DNA of 64,000 nt from Roseateles sp. SL47 (GTDB lineage Bacteria > Pseudomonadota > Gammaproteobacteria > Burkholderiales > Burkholderiaceae_C): contig NZ_CP113068.1 in the NCBI RefSeq assembly GCF_026625885.1, positions 2,604,001 through 2,668,000 on the forward strand. Reading direction: 5' to 3'. The number at the start of each line of letters is the position of its first letter. Positions within the stretch are counted from its first letter, which is position 1. The position numbers and the translations under genes are program-made. A model generated the notes under the pieces. The model had not been told where the DNA came from. It searched no databases and worked only from the letters and a program-made list of their open reading frames with translations. Below are positions 17,386 to 26,834 of this stretch, in pieces.

Positions 17386-18399
17386 TCACAGCTCCCACTG
17401 CGGATGGATCTCCCTGGCGCGGGTCAGTGCCATCGACGCCGCCGCCGTGCGCGTCTCCACCCCCAGCTTGGCATGGATGCGTTCCAGGTGTTTTTTCACC
17501 GTGGCCGGGCTCGCGCCCAGGATCTCGCCAATGTCCCGGTTGATCTTGCCTTTCACCACCCAATACAGCACCTCCGCTTCACGCGCCGTCAGATTGAACG
17601 ACAGGCCCAGGGAGCGGATCACCGCCGCATCGGAGACCTCGCGCATCACGATCAGCCAGTCGCCACCGGGCCCGGGCCCTTCGTCCCCGCCGATGCAGTG
17701 ATGCAGCCGGAAGCTGAGCCGTCGGGCGCCCAGCTCGGCGGTGAGGCGCGCAGGCTCGGGGGGGGCGGCAGCGCCCGGCTCCTGGCCGCTCATGGCGTCC
17801 AGGCAGCGTCGCAACCACTGCAGCACCGGCACCGGGGTGATGGGCGCCACGGTGCCGTAATACAACTGCAGCAGTTCACGCGCCAGCGGCGTCTGCCACA
17901 GCAGCCGGCCGCTGCTGGCGCGCACGGCGATGCTGGCATAACCGAAGGCATCCAGCGCCTGCCGGGTCTGGCGCGCCTGCCGCGCTCCCTGCAGATGCAC
18001 TTGCATGCGGGCCAGCACGGCGCGTGGGTCCAGCGGCTTGGTGACGTAATCGACCCCGCCGGCCTGGAGGGCGGCGACCAGGTGCTCAGTCTCGGTCAGG
18101 CCCGTCATGAAGATGATCGGGATGTGCGCCGTGACCGGATTGGCCTTGAGGCGGCGGGCCACCTCGAAGCCGTCCATGCCCGGCATCATGGCGTCCAGCA
18201 GCACGATGTCCGGCTGGCCCTGCAGCGCGCGGGTCAGCGCGGCTTCGCCACTGGTGGCCGCCAGCACGGTGTAGCCGTGCTCGTCCAGCGCGTCATGCAG
18301 CAGCGAAAGGTTGTCCGGGACATCGTCCACCAACAGCACACGGTCGCCCTGCTGCTGCTCCAGCAGGGCGGCGACGGAAGGGGGCAGGACATTGTTCAT
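17386..18399 (-). CDS. LuxR-type response regulator, partner of the NCS1-fused kinase
   Basis: A 337-residue response regulator. The receiver domain (residues 18-135) has the acidic pair VLLVDD, the phospho-acceptor Asp69 in DIVLLDAMMPGMDGF and the conserved TGL and K (DYVTKP). A middle region of about 120 residues (LLWQTPLARELLQLYY...) links to the LuxR helix-turn-helix near residues 265-325 (LTAREAEVLYWVVKGKINRDI, then SPATVKKHLERIHAKLGV). The ATG at 18399 overlaps the kinase stop as TGATG, so the pair is coupled and surely one signalling unit. A GTG one codon upstream is possible. Likely activates genes of the surrounding urea/urease region (inference). Confidence 0.93.
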   Translation of the reverse strand: MNNVLPPSVAALLEQQQGDRVLLVDDVPDNLSLLHDALDEHGYTVLAATSGEAALTRALQGQPDIVLLDAMMPGMDGFEVARRLKANPVTAHIPIIFMTGLTETEHLVAALQAGGVDYVTKPLDPRAVLARMQVHLQGARQARQTRQALDAFGYASIAVRASSGRLLWQTPLARELLQLYYGTVAPITPVPVLQWLRRCLDAMSGQEPGAAAPPEPARLTAELGARRLSFRLHHCIGGDEGPGPGGDWLIVMREVSDAAVIRSLGLSFNLTAREAEVLYWVVKGKINRDIGEILGASPATVKKHLERIHAKLGVETRTAAASMALTRAREIHPQWEL

Positions 18400-21300
18400 C
18401 ACACGGCAAGGTCATCGGTACGGGCGTCCAGGGCCAGCAGCATGGCCTCGAACTGGAACTGGCGCGCCAGCTCGCGCTGGGCCTCGCAGAACGGACGCCA
18501 ACGCGGGTCGGCGCTTTCAATGGTGTCGAGCTGCTGCAGCACGCCACGGTAGTAGCCCAGGCCCAGGGCTTCCCGCAGACCGGTCAATTGATCCGGCGGC
18601 GGTGTCAGCACGGGCGGTTTGGGTTCTGGTTTGTCCTGCACCGGCGGTGATGCCAGCCAGCGCAGGTGCAGCCGTTCTTCCAGCCAGTCCAGCAGCAATT
18701 CATGCCGCACCGGCTTGAGAATGAAGTCTCGTGAGGTGATGCCGGCATCGTTGTCCTGCCCGCGCTCAAAGGCATTGGCGGACACCACGGCAATCGCCTC
18801 CAGCGCCGGCATGCGTTGACGCAGGCGGCGGATCGTCTCCCAGCCGTCGATGCCGGGCATGGCCAGGTCCATCAGCACCGCGTCCGGCACCCAGCCGGCG
18901 GCCACCAGGTCCAGGGCGTCGTGGCCACTGGAGGCCTCGCGCACGAGGAAACCCCGCGGCTCCAGCAATTGGATCAGCAATTGGCGGTCTTCGGCTTCGT
19001 TGTCCACCACCAGCAGCCGTGGCGCGGGGCCATCGATGCGCAGACGCTGCGTCACCGGCCGGCCGGTGCCAGCGGACGCAACGGCAAGTCCGCGCGGCAG
19101 TTCACGGTCCGGAATGCGGCCGTGAATCTCGGGAAGGAACAGGCGCACCCGGAAGGTGGAGCCCGTGCCGGGTGTGCTGCTGGCGGTCAGTTCACCGCCC
19201 ATCAGTTCGGTGAGCATGCGCGCAATGGTCAGCCCCAGTCCGGCGCCCGGTGGGGTGCCGCCGCCGCCGCTGGCGCTTGCACTGCTGCCGCGCGTGAACG
19301 GTTCGAAGATGCGGGCCAGCTCGTCCGTGTCCATGCCGGGGCCGGTGTCGCTGATCTCCACCGTCGCCATTTCACGGCTGTGCCGCACCTGCAGCGTGAC
19401 CGCGCCCACGCGGGTGAACTTGATGGCGTTGCCCAGCAGGTTGATGAGGATCTGGCGCAGCCGTTGCTCATCGGCCCGCACCCAGGCGGGCAGCGTTCCG
19501 GAGGTCTCGAAGCGGAAGGCCAGGCCTTTGGCAGCGGCCTGCGGTTCGAACATGTCCACCAACTCGCGCAGCAGGTCACCAAACCGCAGCGGGGCCGGCT
19601 CCAGGCTCAGGCGGCCCGCTTCGATGCGGGCAATGTCCAGCGTGCCGTCGATCAGGCGCATCAGGTGCTCGCCACCGCGCTTGATCACCTGCACCGCCTG
19701 ACGGCGCTGCGGTGCCAGCGACGCATCGGCCGCCATGAGCTGCGCATAACCGAGGATGCTGTTCAGCGGGGTACGCAGTTCATGGCTGATGGCGCTGATG
19801 TAACGGCTCTTGGCCTGGTTGGCCGCCTCGGCGGCGGCCTGAGCCCGTTCCGCCTGCAGCCGGGCCGCTTGCAAGGCTTCATCGGTGCGGCGGTGCGAGT
19901 CGATTTCCCGCATCAGGGCCTGGGTCTGGCGGTTGGATTCCTCCTGGGCCACTTCCCGGCTTTGATGGGCCAGCACCAGCCACCAGGCCACCGTGCCGGC
20001 AACCAGCAGCAGGGCAAAAAATGCCTTGAGCAGGCCGCTGTAGAGGCCCTGCTGCAGGGCCATTGCGGCGCCCCCGTCCACCAGCGGCATCTGCTGCAGT
20101 TGCTGGTGGTAGAGCAGCCCGAAGATCGCGGCCAGCACGGGGGTGATCACCATCATCAGCAGCAGATAGTGGCCCAAGCCGGTGTCCAGATACGGCCAAC
20201 TGCGCCGGGGCAGTACCCGCCGAAGCAGCCGTGACCACTGTTCCGACAGGCGTGCATGCGGCTTGCACAGGTCGCCGCAACGCGCATCCAGGGTGCAGCA
20301 CAGGGAGCAGATGGCGCCCCGGTACGCCGGGCAGTGGGCCAGGTCCGGGCCTTCGTAGTCGCGCTCGCAGATCACGCAGCGTTGGAGTGTGGTGCTGTCC
20401 TTGGACAGTGCGAGATCGGCGGGCGAGGGGGTGCGGGCCAGGTAAAAACGCCCACCCGTGGCCCATGCGATCAGCGGGGCGGTTACCAGCGCGGTGACCA
20501 TGGCAATCACGGCCGACCAGGCCTGGGCCAGCGACCCCATCACGCCCATGTGGGCCGCCATCGACAGCGCGGACGCCAGCACCATGGCCCCCACGCCGAC
20601 GGGGTTGATGTCGTAAAGATGCGCGCGCTTGAATTCGATGCCGGGCGGGGAGAGCCCGAGGGGCTTGTTGATGACCAGATCCGCCACCACCGCCATGATC
20701 CAGGCAATGGCAATGTTGGCATACAGCCCCAGCACATGGCCCAGCGCATCGAACACATTCATCTCCATCAACATGAAGGCGATGAGCGTGTTGAAGACCA
20801 CCCAGACGACCCGGCCAGGGTGGCTGTGGGTCAGGCGGGAGAAGAAGTTGCTCCAGGCCAGCGAGCCGGCATAGGCATTGGTGACATTGATCTTGAGCTG
20901 GGAGATCACCACGAAGAGCGCCGTGGCCGCCACCGCCCAGCCATAGCGCGGGAACACATATTCGTAGGCCGCGAGATACATCTGGTTGGGGTCCACCGCC
21001 CGCTCGGCCGGCACGGCATGGCTGACCGCCAGATAGGCCAGCAGTGCGCCTCCCAGCATCTTCAGCACGCCCAGCACCACCCAGCCTGGCCCTCCCAGCA
21101 GCACGGCAGCCCACCAGCGGGTGCGATTGGCAGGCGTCTGGCGTGGCATGAAACGCAGATAGTCGGCCTGCTCGCCCATCTGGGTAATGAGCGCCACCCC
21201 CACCGTCAGGGCGGCACCAAACGCGTGCAGATCAAAGGCCGCCGTGCCCGATTGCGACCCGATTTGGTTCGTGATGCCATCAAATGCACCAGGTTGGCGC

Positions 21301-21905
21301 CAGGCCACCCAGGCGAAGGGGAAGATGAGCAGGACGAGCCAAAGCGGCTGAGTCCAGAGTTGCAGCCGGCTGATGGCGGAGATGCCGTGGGTGACCAGCG
21401 GGATCACCACCAGCGCACAGATGAGATAGCCCCACTGCGGTGGGATGTCCAGGGCCAGATCCAGCGCATAGGCCATCACCGCTGCTTCGAGCGCAAAGAA
21501 GATGAAGGTGAAGCTGGCGTAGATCAGGGACGTGAGGGTGGACCCGATGTAGCCGAAGCCTGCGCCGCGGGTGAGCAGATCCATGTCCACCCCGTGACGG
21601 GCGGCATAGACGCTGATGGGCAGGCCGGCCAGGAAGATGATCAGGCCGGTGGCGAGGATGGCCCAGGCGGCATTGGTCCAGCCGTAGTGCAGCAGCAGCG
21701 TGGCGCCCACCGCTTCCAGGATGAGGAACGACGCCGCACCAAAGGCCGTGTTGGCCACGCGCAGTGGCGTCCAGCGCCGGAAGCGCTGCGGCGTGTAGCG
21801 CAGGGCATAGTCTTCCAGCGTTTCATGGGCCACCCAGGCGTTGTAGTCCCTCCGCAGCTTGATGATGTGCTGCGGGGCGGGGGAGGACGTGGCGGAGGAG
21901 TCCAT
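18399..21905 (-). CDS. NCS1 transporter-fused hybrid sensor histidine kinase
   Basis: A 1168-residue inner-membrane sensor. Residues 30-490 are a nucleobase:cation symporter-1 (purine/cytosine permease-like) module with about twelve membrane segments, including RRWTPLRVANTAFGAASF and NAYAGSLAWSNFFSRL. Residues 510-550 form a cysteine cluster, C-x2-C-x11-C-x7-C-x2-CC-x5-C-x3-C-x2-H, likely metal-binding. Two more membrane segments follow, then a coiled coil, the HisKA domain (His708 in AISHELRTPLNSILGYAQLM), HATPase (NLLGNAIKFT, DTGPGMD, GAGLGLTIARML) and a receiver (Asp1013 in AVLMDLAMPGIDGWE). It lies divergent from ureA by about 125 bp. Transport or sensing of a nitrogenous ligand is inferred. 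A GTG at 21965 is an alternative start; neither has a clear Shine-Dalgarno. Confidence 0.92.
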   Translation of the reverse strand: MDSSATSSPAPQHIIKLRRDYNAWVAHETLEDYALRYTPQRFRRWTPLRVANTAFGAASFLILEAVGATLLLHYGWTNAAWAILATGLIIFLAGLPISVYAARHGVDMDLLTRGAGFGYIGSTLTSLIYASFTFIFFALEAAVMAYALDLALDIPPQWGYLICALVVIPLVTHGISAISRLQLWTQPLWLVLLIFPFAWVAWRQPGAFDGITNQIGSQSGTAAFDLHAFGAALTVGVALITQMGEQADYLRFMPRQTPANRTRWWAAVLLGGPGWVVLGVLKMLGGALLAYLAVSHAVPAERAVDPNQMYLAAYEYVFPRYGWAVAATALFVVISQLKINVTNAYAGSLAWSNFFSRLTHSHPGRVVWVVFNTLIAFMLMEMNVFDALGHVLGLYANIAIAWIMAVVADLVINKPLGLSPPGIEFKRAHLYDINPVGVGAMVLASALSMAAHMGVMGSLAQAWSAVIAMVTALVTAPLIAWATGGRFYLARTPSPADLALSKDSTTLQRCVICERDYEGPDLAHCPAYRGAICSLCCTLDARCGDLCKPHARLSEQWSRLLRRVLPRRSWPYLDTGLGHYLLLMMVITPVLAAIFGLLYHQQLQQMPLVDGGAAMALQQGLYSGLLKAFFALLLVAGTVAWWLVLAHQSREVAQEESNRQTQALMREIDSHRRTDEALQAARLQAERAQAAAEAANQAKSRYISAISHELRTPLNSILGYAQLMAADASLAPQRRQAVQVIKRGGEHLMRLIDGTLDIARIEAGRLSLEPAPLRFGDLLRELVDMFEPQAAAKGLAFRFETSGTLPAWVRADEQRLRQILINLLGNAIKFTRVGAVTLQVRHSREMATVEISDTGPGMDTDELARIFEPFTRGSSASASGGGGTPPGAGLGLTIARMLTELMGGELTASSTPGTGSTFRVRLFLPEIHGRIPDRELPRGLAVASAGTGRPVTQRLRIDGPAPRLLVVDNEAEDRQLLIQLLEPRGFLVREASSGHDALDLVAAGWVPDAVLMDLAMPGIDGWETIRRLRQRMPALEAIAVVSANAFERGQDNDAGITSRDFILKPVRHELLLDWLEERLHLRWLASPPVQDKPEPKPPVLTPPPDQLTGLREALGLGYYRGVLQQLDTIESADPRWRPFCEAQRELARQFQFEAMLLALDARTDDLAV

Positions 21906-22030
21906 GGCGAGATGTACATGGAATGCAGGTTCCGTGCCGAGATCGCGCGGCGAGGGGAGGTTCACCCATGCACCGGCATGGGGCTTGCTAGAAGATCCCT
22001 CAGCGAATCGACACCCCCAGGGTGACCTCC

Positions 22031-22333
22031 ATGGAATTGACCCCCAGAGAAAAAGACAAGCTGCTGATCTTCACCGCCGCGCTGCTGGCGGAGCGCCGCA
22101 AGGCGAAGGGACTGAAGCTGAACTATCCGGAAGCGGTGGCCTACATCAGCGCCGCCGTGATGGAAGGCGCCCGTGAGGGCAAGACCGTCGCCCAGATGAT
22201 GAAGGCCGGCCGGGAACTGCTCACCCGGGACGATGTGATGGAGGGGGTTCCGGAAATGATCCCCGACATCCAGGTGGAGGCCACCTTCCCTGACGGGACC
22301 AAGCTGGTGACCGTGCATCAGCCGATCGCCTGA
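22031..22333 (+). CDS. ureA: Urease subunit gamma
   Basis: A 100-residue urease gamma subunit. It starts [23 protein letters not shown] and contains [24 protein letters not shown] and the C-terminal [18 protein letters not shown], all standard. The frame is open nine bases further upstream (GTG), but the ATG at 22031 matches the family. First gene of the main urease operon, about 125 bp from the divergent sensor kinase start. Confidence 0.97.
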   Translation: MELTPREKDKLLIFTAALLAERRKAKGLKLNYPEAVAYISAAVMEGAREGKTVAQMMKAGRELLTRDDVMEGVPEMIPDIQVEATFPDGTKLVTVHQPIA

Positions 22334-22359
22334 ACGTTTCATCCTGAGGACCTGCTCGT

Positions 22360-22971
22360 ATGTTGAAGCTCTCTCCCGCGCGCGTCGGCGCTGCCCTGGT
22401 GACCGTGGCGGCCCTGGCGCCTTCGCTGGTGCTGGCCCATGCCGGCGAAGGCCTGCCGCATGACCATGGCTGGTCCACCGGCTTCCTGCATCCCTTCACC
22501 GGGCTCGACCATCTGGCGGCGATGCTGGCGGTCGGCCTCTGGAGCGCCATGACGCAGCAGGGGCGGCGCATGCTCGCCGCGCCGCTGGCCTTCGCCGCCT
22601 GGCTGCTGCTGGGCGCGCTGATGGGCGTGGCGCTCACCTCCATCGGCCAGAGCGTGCCGGGGGTGGAGCCGATGGTGGCGGTCTCGGTGCTCGTGCTGGG
22701 CCTGGTGGCGGCGGCCCGCTGGCAACTGGGCGCTTCGGCTTCCGCTGCGCTGGTGGGGGCCTTTGCGGTGTTCCATGGCCTGGCTCACGGCAGTGAATTG
22801 CAAGGCGGCCAGGCGCTGGCCGGCATGGTGGCGGCCACGCTGGTGCTGCATGCGATGGGCATGGTGCTGGGGCTGCGCTTGCGGTCCCTGGCGCCCCTGT
22901 GGTCGCGCATGGCCGGCCTCTCGGTCGCCCTGCTGGGGCTGGGCCTGCTGACCCGCATGGTGTGGGCATGA
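22360..22971 (+). CDS. ureJ: HupE/UreJ family protein, probable nickel permease
   Basis: A 203-residue membrane protein with a cleavable-looking N-terminus ([14 protein letters not shown]) and about six membrane segments. The HupE/UreJ signature His residues are present: [29 protein letters not shown] and [10 protein letters not shown], read here as separated motifs. HupE/UreJ proteins are proposed nickel transporters; its place between ureA and ureB supports nickel supply to urease. Its stop overlaps the ureB start by ATGA. Confidence 0.9.
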   Translation: MLKLSPARVGAALVTVAALAPSLVLAHAGEGLPHDHGWSTGFLHPFTGLDHLAAMLAVGLWSAMTQQGRRMLAAPLAFAAWLLLGALMGVALTSIGQSVPGVEPMVAVSVLVLGLVAAARWQLGASASAALVGAFAVFHGLAHGSELQGGQALAGMVAATLVLHAMGMVLGLRLRSLAPLWSRMAGLSVALLGLGLLTRMVWA

Positions 22972-23273
22972 TTCCCGGCGAACTGCTGACGGATGACGGC
23001 GAGCTGCCGCTCAACCCGGGCCGTGCCACCCGCACGGTGACCGTGGTGAATGGCGCGGATCGGCCCATCCAGGTGGGCTCCCACTATCACTTTGCCGAGA
23101 CCAATGCGTCGCTGAAGTTCGACCGCGAGGCAGCGCGAGGCATGCGGCTGAACATTGCCTCCGGCACGGCGGTGCGGTTCGAGCCGGGCCAGCAACGCAC
23201 CGTGGAATTGGTGGAGATCGGCGGTGCCCGCGAGATCTGGGGTTTTCGCGGTTTGATTCAAGGACAGCTCTGA
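22968..23273 (+). CDS. ureB: Urease subunit beta
   Basis: A 101-residue urease beta subunit beginning [19 protein letters not shown], with [12 protein letters not shown] and the [16 protein letters not shown] motif. The ATG at 22968 overlaps the ureJ stop (ATGA) and the stop overlaps ureC (TGATG), so the three genes are translationally coupled. Confidence 0.97.
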   Translation: MIPGELLTDDGELPLNPGRATRTVTVVNGADRPIQVGSHYHFAETNASLKFDREAARGMRLNIASGTAVRFEPGQQRTVELVEIGGAREIWGFRGLIQGQL

Positions 23274-24991
23274 TGGCAACCATCGGCAAACGTGCCTATG
23301 CAGAAATGTTTGGTCCGACGGTGGGTGACCGCCTGCGTCTGGCCGACACGGCCCTGGTCATCGAGGTGGAGCAGGACCTGACCCTGCGCGCGGGCGGCTA
23401 TGGTGAGGAGGTGAAGTTCGGCGGTGGCAAGACCATCCGGGACGGCATGGCCCAATCGCAGCGCACGCGGGCGCAGGGGGCGGTGGACACGGTGCTCACC
23501 AATGCCGTCATCCTGGACCACTGGGGCATCATCAAGGCCGACATCGGGCTGAAGGACCACCGCATCGTGGCCATCGGCAAGGCTGGCAATCCGGACACGC
23601 AGCCGGGTGTGGACATCATCATCGGGCCCGGGACGGAAGTGATTGCCTGCGAGGGCAACATCGTCACCGCAGGCGGCATCGATTCCCACATCCATTTCAT
23701 CTGCCCGCAGCAGATCGAGGAGGCCCTGGCCAGCGGTGTCACCACCATGCTGGGCGGCGGCACCGGGCCGGCCACCGGGACATTTGCCACCACCTGCACA
23801 CCGGGTCCATGGCACCTCGAGCGGATGTTGCAAGCGGCCGATGCATTCCCGATGAACCTGGGTTTCCTGGGCAAGGGCAATGCGAGCCGGCCCGAAGGGC
23901 TGACCGAGCAGATCGACGCGGGTGCCATCGGGCTGAAGCTGCATGAGGACTGGGGCACCACGCCTGCCGCCATCAGCAACTGCCTGGACGTGGCGGAGGT
24001 CACCGACACGCAGGTGGCGATCCATACCGACACCTTGAATGAAAGCGGTTTTGTGGAAGACACGGTGGCTGCCTTCAAGGGCCGCACCATCCACACCTTT
24101 CACACCGAAGGTGCGGGCGGTGGCCATGCGCCCGACATCCTGAAGGTGGTGGGCGAAGCCAATGTGCTGCCCAGCTCCACCAATCCGACGCGGCCCTACA
24201 CCATCAACACGCTGGACGAGCATGTGGACATGCTGATGGTGTGCCACCACCTGGACCCGGCGATTGCGGAGGACCTGGCCTTTGCTGAGAGCCGCATCCG
24301 CAAGGAGACGATTGCGGCGGAAGACATCCTGCATGACCTCGGGGCCATCAGCATGTTCAGCTCGGACTCTCAGGCCATGGGCCGGGTGGGGGAGGTGATC
24401 CTGCGATGCTGGCAGACGGCGCACAAGATGAAGCTGCAGCGCGGGGCGCTGCCGGGAGATTCGGCGCGTCACGACAACGCGCGGGTGAAGCGCTATGTGG
24501 CCAAGCTGGCCATCAATCCGGCGATTGCGCATGGCATCAGCCATGAGGTGGGCAGCATCGAGGTGGGCAAGTGGGCTGACCTGGTGATCTGGAAGCCGGC
24601 CTTCTTCGGTGTGAAACCCTCATTGATCCTGAAGGGGGGCGTGATCGCGATGGCGGCAATGGGGGACCCGAATGCCTCGATTCCCACGCCGCAGCCGGTG
24701 CATTACCGGCCGATGTTTGGCAGCTTCGGCGGGTCGCTGACCCGCGCGTCGCTGAGTTTCGTCTCTCAATCGGCGCTGGCCGCAGGCATGCCGCAGCGAT
24801 ATGGCCTGGCAAAGACGGCGGTTGCGGTGAAGGGCATCCGCGGCGTGGGCAAGAAGGACATGATCCTGAATGACTATGCCCCGCGCATGGAGGTGGACCC
24901 TCAGACCTACGCGGTGCGCGCGGACGGCCTGCTGTTGCACTGCGAACCGGCGACGGTGTTGCCGATGGCGCAGAAGTACTTTCTGTTCTGA
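23273..24991 (+). CDS. ureC: Urease subunit alpha (catalytic)
   Basis: A 572-residue nickel hydrolase subunit that splits urea to ammonia and carbamate. The nickel ligands and active site are intact: HIHF in [12 protein letters not shown], the carbamylated Lys in [34 protein letters not shown], the mobile-flap MVCHHL with its Cys and His, and [10 protein letters not shown]. Length is normal. Start and stop are clear; a 366-bp gap of unusual composition separates it from ureE, unlike the overlaps elsewhere in this operon. Confidence 0.98.
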   Translation: MATIGKRAYAEMFGPTVGDRLRLADTALVIEVEQDLTLRAGGYGEEVKFGGGKTIRDGMAQSQRTRAQGAVDTVLTNAVILDHWGIIKADIGLKDHRIVAIGKAGNPDTQPGVDIIIGPGTEVIACEGNIVTAGGIDSHIHFICPQQIEEALASGVTTMLGGGTGPATGTFATTCTPGPWHLERMLQAADAFPMNLGFLGKGNASRPEGLTEQIDAGAIGLKLHEDWGTTPAAISNCLDVAEVTDTQVAIHTDTLNESGFVEDTVAAFKGRTIHTFHTEGAGGGHAPDILKVVGEANVLPSSTNPTRPYTINTLDEHVDMLMVCHHLDPAIAEDLAFAESRIRKETIAAEDILHDLGAISMFSSDSQAMGRVGEVILRCWQTAHKMKLQRGALPGDSARHDNARVKRYVAKLAINPAIAHGISHEVGSIEVGKWADLVIWKPAFFGVKPSLILKGGVIAMAAMGDPNASIPTPQPVHYRPMFGSFGGSLTRASLSFVSQSALAAGMPQRYGLAKTAVAVKGIRGVGKKDMILNDYAPRMEVDPQTYAVRADGLLLHCEPATVLPMAQKYFLF

Positions 24992-25357
24992 GGGATGGTG
25001 GCGACGGGTGGGGGGCGGCGTCGGCGACTGATTTGAATTTTTTCCTTCAGCGATCAGGTCGCACAGGGGGATGTTCTTGAACTTCCCATTCACCGACATC
25101 AGATGCTGATGGGGCCACGCCCCGTTGGGGTTGTGGGCAAGCTTGTTGTTCGTCATTCTCCTCAAGAGCTCGACAATGATTTTGAAGGCGTTGGTGACCC
25201 CGTTGTTGAGGGGGCGCTGACAAGCGCTGAAGAGCGCTGTCGGTTTCCGGGAGAATCGATCCAACGGGAGATGCGAGGTGCATCGCCGAGCCGGTCGGGC
25301 ACCTGCTTGCTTGACACAAGCGGCTGGGTCAGCCCGTCGCTTTTTATAGGCCTTCAG
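24992..25357. other. 366-bp ureC-ureE gap with lower GC
   Basis: No convincing gene. Positions about 25040-25200 are visibly poorer in G+C than the flanking ure genes. On the minus strand an ATG at 25156 follows AGGAG and opens a short reading (MTNNKLAHNPNGAWPHQHLM), which has normal-looking protein composition but continues antisense into ureC, so it may be a remnant of an inserted gene. An imperfect inverted repeat (AGCGCT/AGCGCT) lies at about 25219-25241. A TTGACA hexamer at 25311 has no -10 at proper spacing. Confidence 0.4.
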
Positions 25358-26158
25358 ATGATTCAAGTTTCGAAACTCCTGGCTCGCGGCCAGGGCCTCG
25401 CCTCGGTGTTGCTCAAGCGCGCGGCATCTGTGACCCTGGACTGGGACACGCGGCAGAAAAGTCGGTTCCAGGCCACCGATAGCCAGGGCCGCACCTTGGG
25501 TGTCTTCCTGCCCCGTGGCACCGCCGTGCGTGGCGGCGATGTACTGGTGGCCGAGGACGGATCGCTGGTGCGGGTGGTGGCCGCCCCGCAGGCGCTGCTG
25601 CGCATCACGGCATGCCCGTCCCATGGCTCTCCGTTTGATCTCATCCGCGCTGCCTACCACCTGGGCAACCGCCATGTGCAGATCGAACTGCAACCCGACC
25701 ATCTCAAGATCGAACCCGACCATGTGCTGGCGGACATGCTTCGTGCCATGCATCTGATCGTGCAGGCTGTGAATGAAGCCTTCGAGCCGGAAAACGGCGC
25801 CTATGCGGCGGGCGGGCATGGGCACGCGCACGGCCACCACGGCCACCACGACCACGACCACGGGCATGGGCATGGGCATGGGCACGATCATGCGCATGCC
25901 CCCGCTGCGGCCCCGACGCAGGCAGGGTCTTCCAGCCCCTCGGCTGGGCGAAAGACCATTGCGATCCAGGCGGCTCCGTCACCGCATGTGCATGGCCCGG
26001 GTTGTGGACACGACCATGGTCACGACCACGAAGATGCTCACAACCACGGGCATGACAATGGAAATGACCACGGGCACGATCATGACCACGGACATGACCA
26101 CGGACATGACCACGGACATGACCACGGACATGACCACGGACATGACCACAGGCACTGA
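25358..26158 (+). CDS. ureE: Urease accessory protein UreE with long His-rich tail
   Basis: A 266-residue nickel metallochaperone. The family domain covers residues 1-150 (MIQVSKLLARGQGLASVL, TDSQGRTLGVFLPRGTAVR, HLGNRHVQIEL with the nickel-binding His). The tail is extraordinarily rich in His: HGHAHGHHGHHDHDHGHGH near 152-175, a Pro/Ala/Ser spacer, then [15 protein letters not shown] and a run of HDHG repeats to the end. Usual UreE proteins are 150-200 residues, so the tail is long and may store nickel. The start is the first ATG that begins conserved sequence. The last 17 bp overlap the shortest form of ureF. Confidence 0.95.
   Translation: MIQVSKLLARGQGLASVLLKRAASVTLDWDTRQKSRFQATDSQGRTLGVFLPRGTAVRGGDVLVAEDGSLVRVVAAPQALLRITACPSHGSPFDLIRAAYHLGNRHVQIELQPDHLKIEPDHVLADMLRAMHLIVQAVNEAFEPENGAYAAGGHGHAHGHHGHHDHDHGHGHGHGHDHAHAPAAAPTQAGSSSPSAGRKTIAIQAAPSPHVHGPGCGHDHGHDHEDAHNHGHDNGNDHGHDHDHGHDHGHDHGHDHGHDHGHDHRH
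26082..26153 (+). repeat. 12-bp tandem repeat coding HDHG in ureE and ATG starts for ureF
   Basis: Five perfect units of ATGACCACGGAC (26082-26141) plus one imperfect unit. In the ureE frame each unit gives His-Asp-His-Gly; in the ureF frame each unit begins with ATG and reads Met-Thr-Thr-Asp. Because the unit is a multiple of three, copy-number change keeps both frames. Confidence 0.9.
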
Positions 26159-26834
26159 CAGCATCTCCCCGCTGTTGCGTCTGATCTGGCTGGCCTCGCC
26201 CGCGCTGCCCATCGGCGCGTTCTCGTATTCCGAAGCGCTGGAAGCGGCCGTTGAGCATGGTCACGTGCATGACGACAGCAGCGCTGCGCACTGGCTGTCC
26301 CACCAGCTCAGTCTGCTGGCCCGGGGCGACCTCGCCGCCATGGCCCAGGCCCTCCCGGCCTGGCGTCGCTGCGATGAAGCGACCTTGAGGACCGTCGCCC
26401 ACTGGCTGCAACAGACCCGCGACAGTGCCGAAGCCCGCTTGCAGAGCGAGCAGATGGGCCAGTCGCTCCTGGTGTGGCTGCGTCCGCAAGGCATGGCGTC
26501 CGCCGATCAACTGGCCCTGCTGGACCGCCTGGCCCCGCCGCACTATGCGCTGGTGATGGCCCTGGCACTCTCCACCATCGACGTGCCCCTGGCGCAGGCC
26601 TTGCAAGCGCAAGCCTTCGGATGGGCCGAAAACCAGGTCCAGGCCGCGCTCAAGGCAGTGCCCCTGGGCCAGACCGCCGGCCAGCGGGTGCTCACCCGCC
26701 TGGCCGCAGAGATTCCCCAGGCCGTGGCCACCGCCATGGCCACGCCGCCCGAGCAGCGGCAACTGTTCTCGCCGATGTTGTCCATCCTCGCGGCGCGCCA
26801 CGAAACCCAATATTCCCGACTGTTCCGATCATGA
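26142..26834 (+). CDS. ureF: Urease accessory protein UreF
   Basis: A 230-residue protein that joins UreD and UreG in the nickel-insertion complex. It reads [30 protein letters not shown] at the start (shown here in overlapping short motifs [15 protein letters not shown] and EHGHVHD), then QMGQSLL, and ends [22 protein letters not shown], all typical. The start is ambiguous: six in-frame ATGs, 12 bp apart, lie in the ureE tail repeat from 26082 to 26142; the last gives the usual UreF length. Its stop overlaps ureG by ATGA. Confidence 0.94.
   Translation: MTTGTDSISPLLRLIWLASPALPIGAFSYSEALEAAVEHGHVHDDSSAAHWLSHQLSLLARGDLAAMAQALPAWRRCDEATLRTVAHWLQQTRDSAEARLQSEQMGQSLLVWLRPQGMASADQLALLDRLAPPHYALVMALALSTIDVPLAQALQAQAFGWAENQVQAALKAVPLGQTAGQRVLTRLAAEIPQAVATAMATPPEQRQLFSPMLSILAARHETQYSRLFRS

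Noticed and set aside
25311..25350. TTGACA followed by TTTATAGG considered as a promoter for ureE.
   Set aside because: The hexamers are 26 or more bases apart, too far for a sigma-70 promoter.
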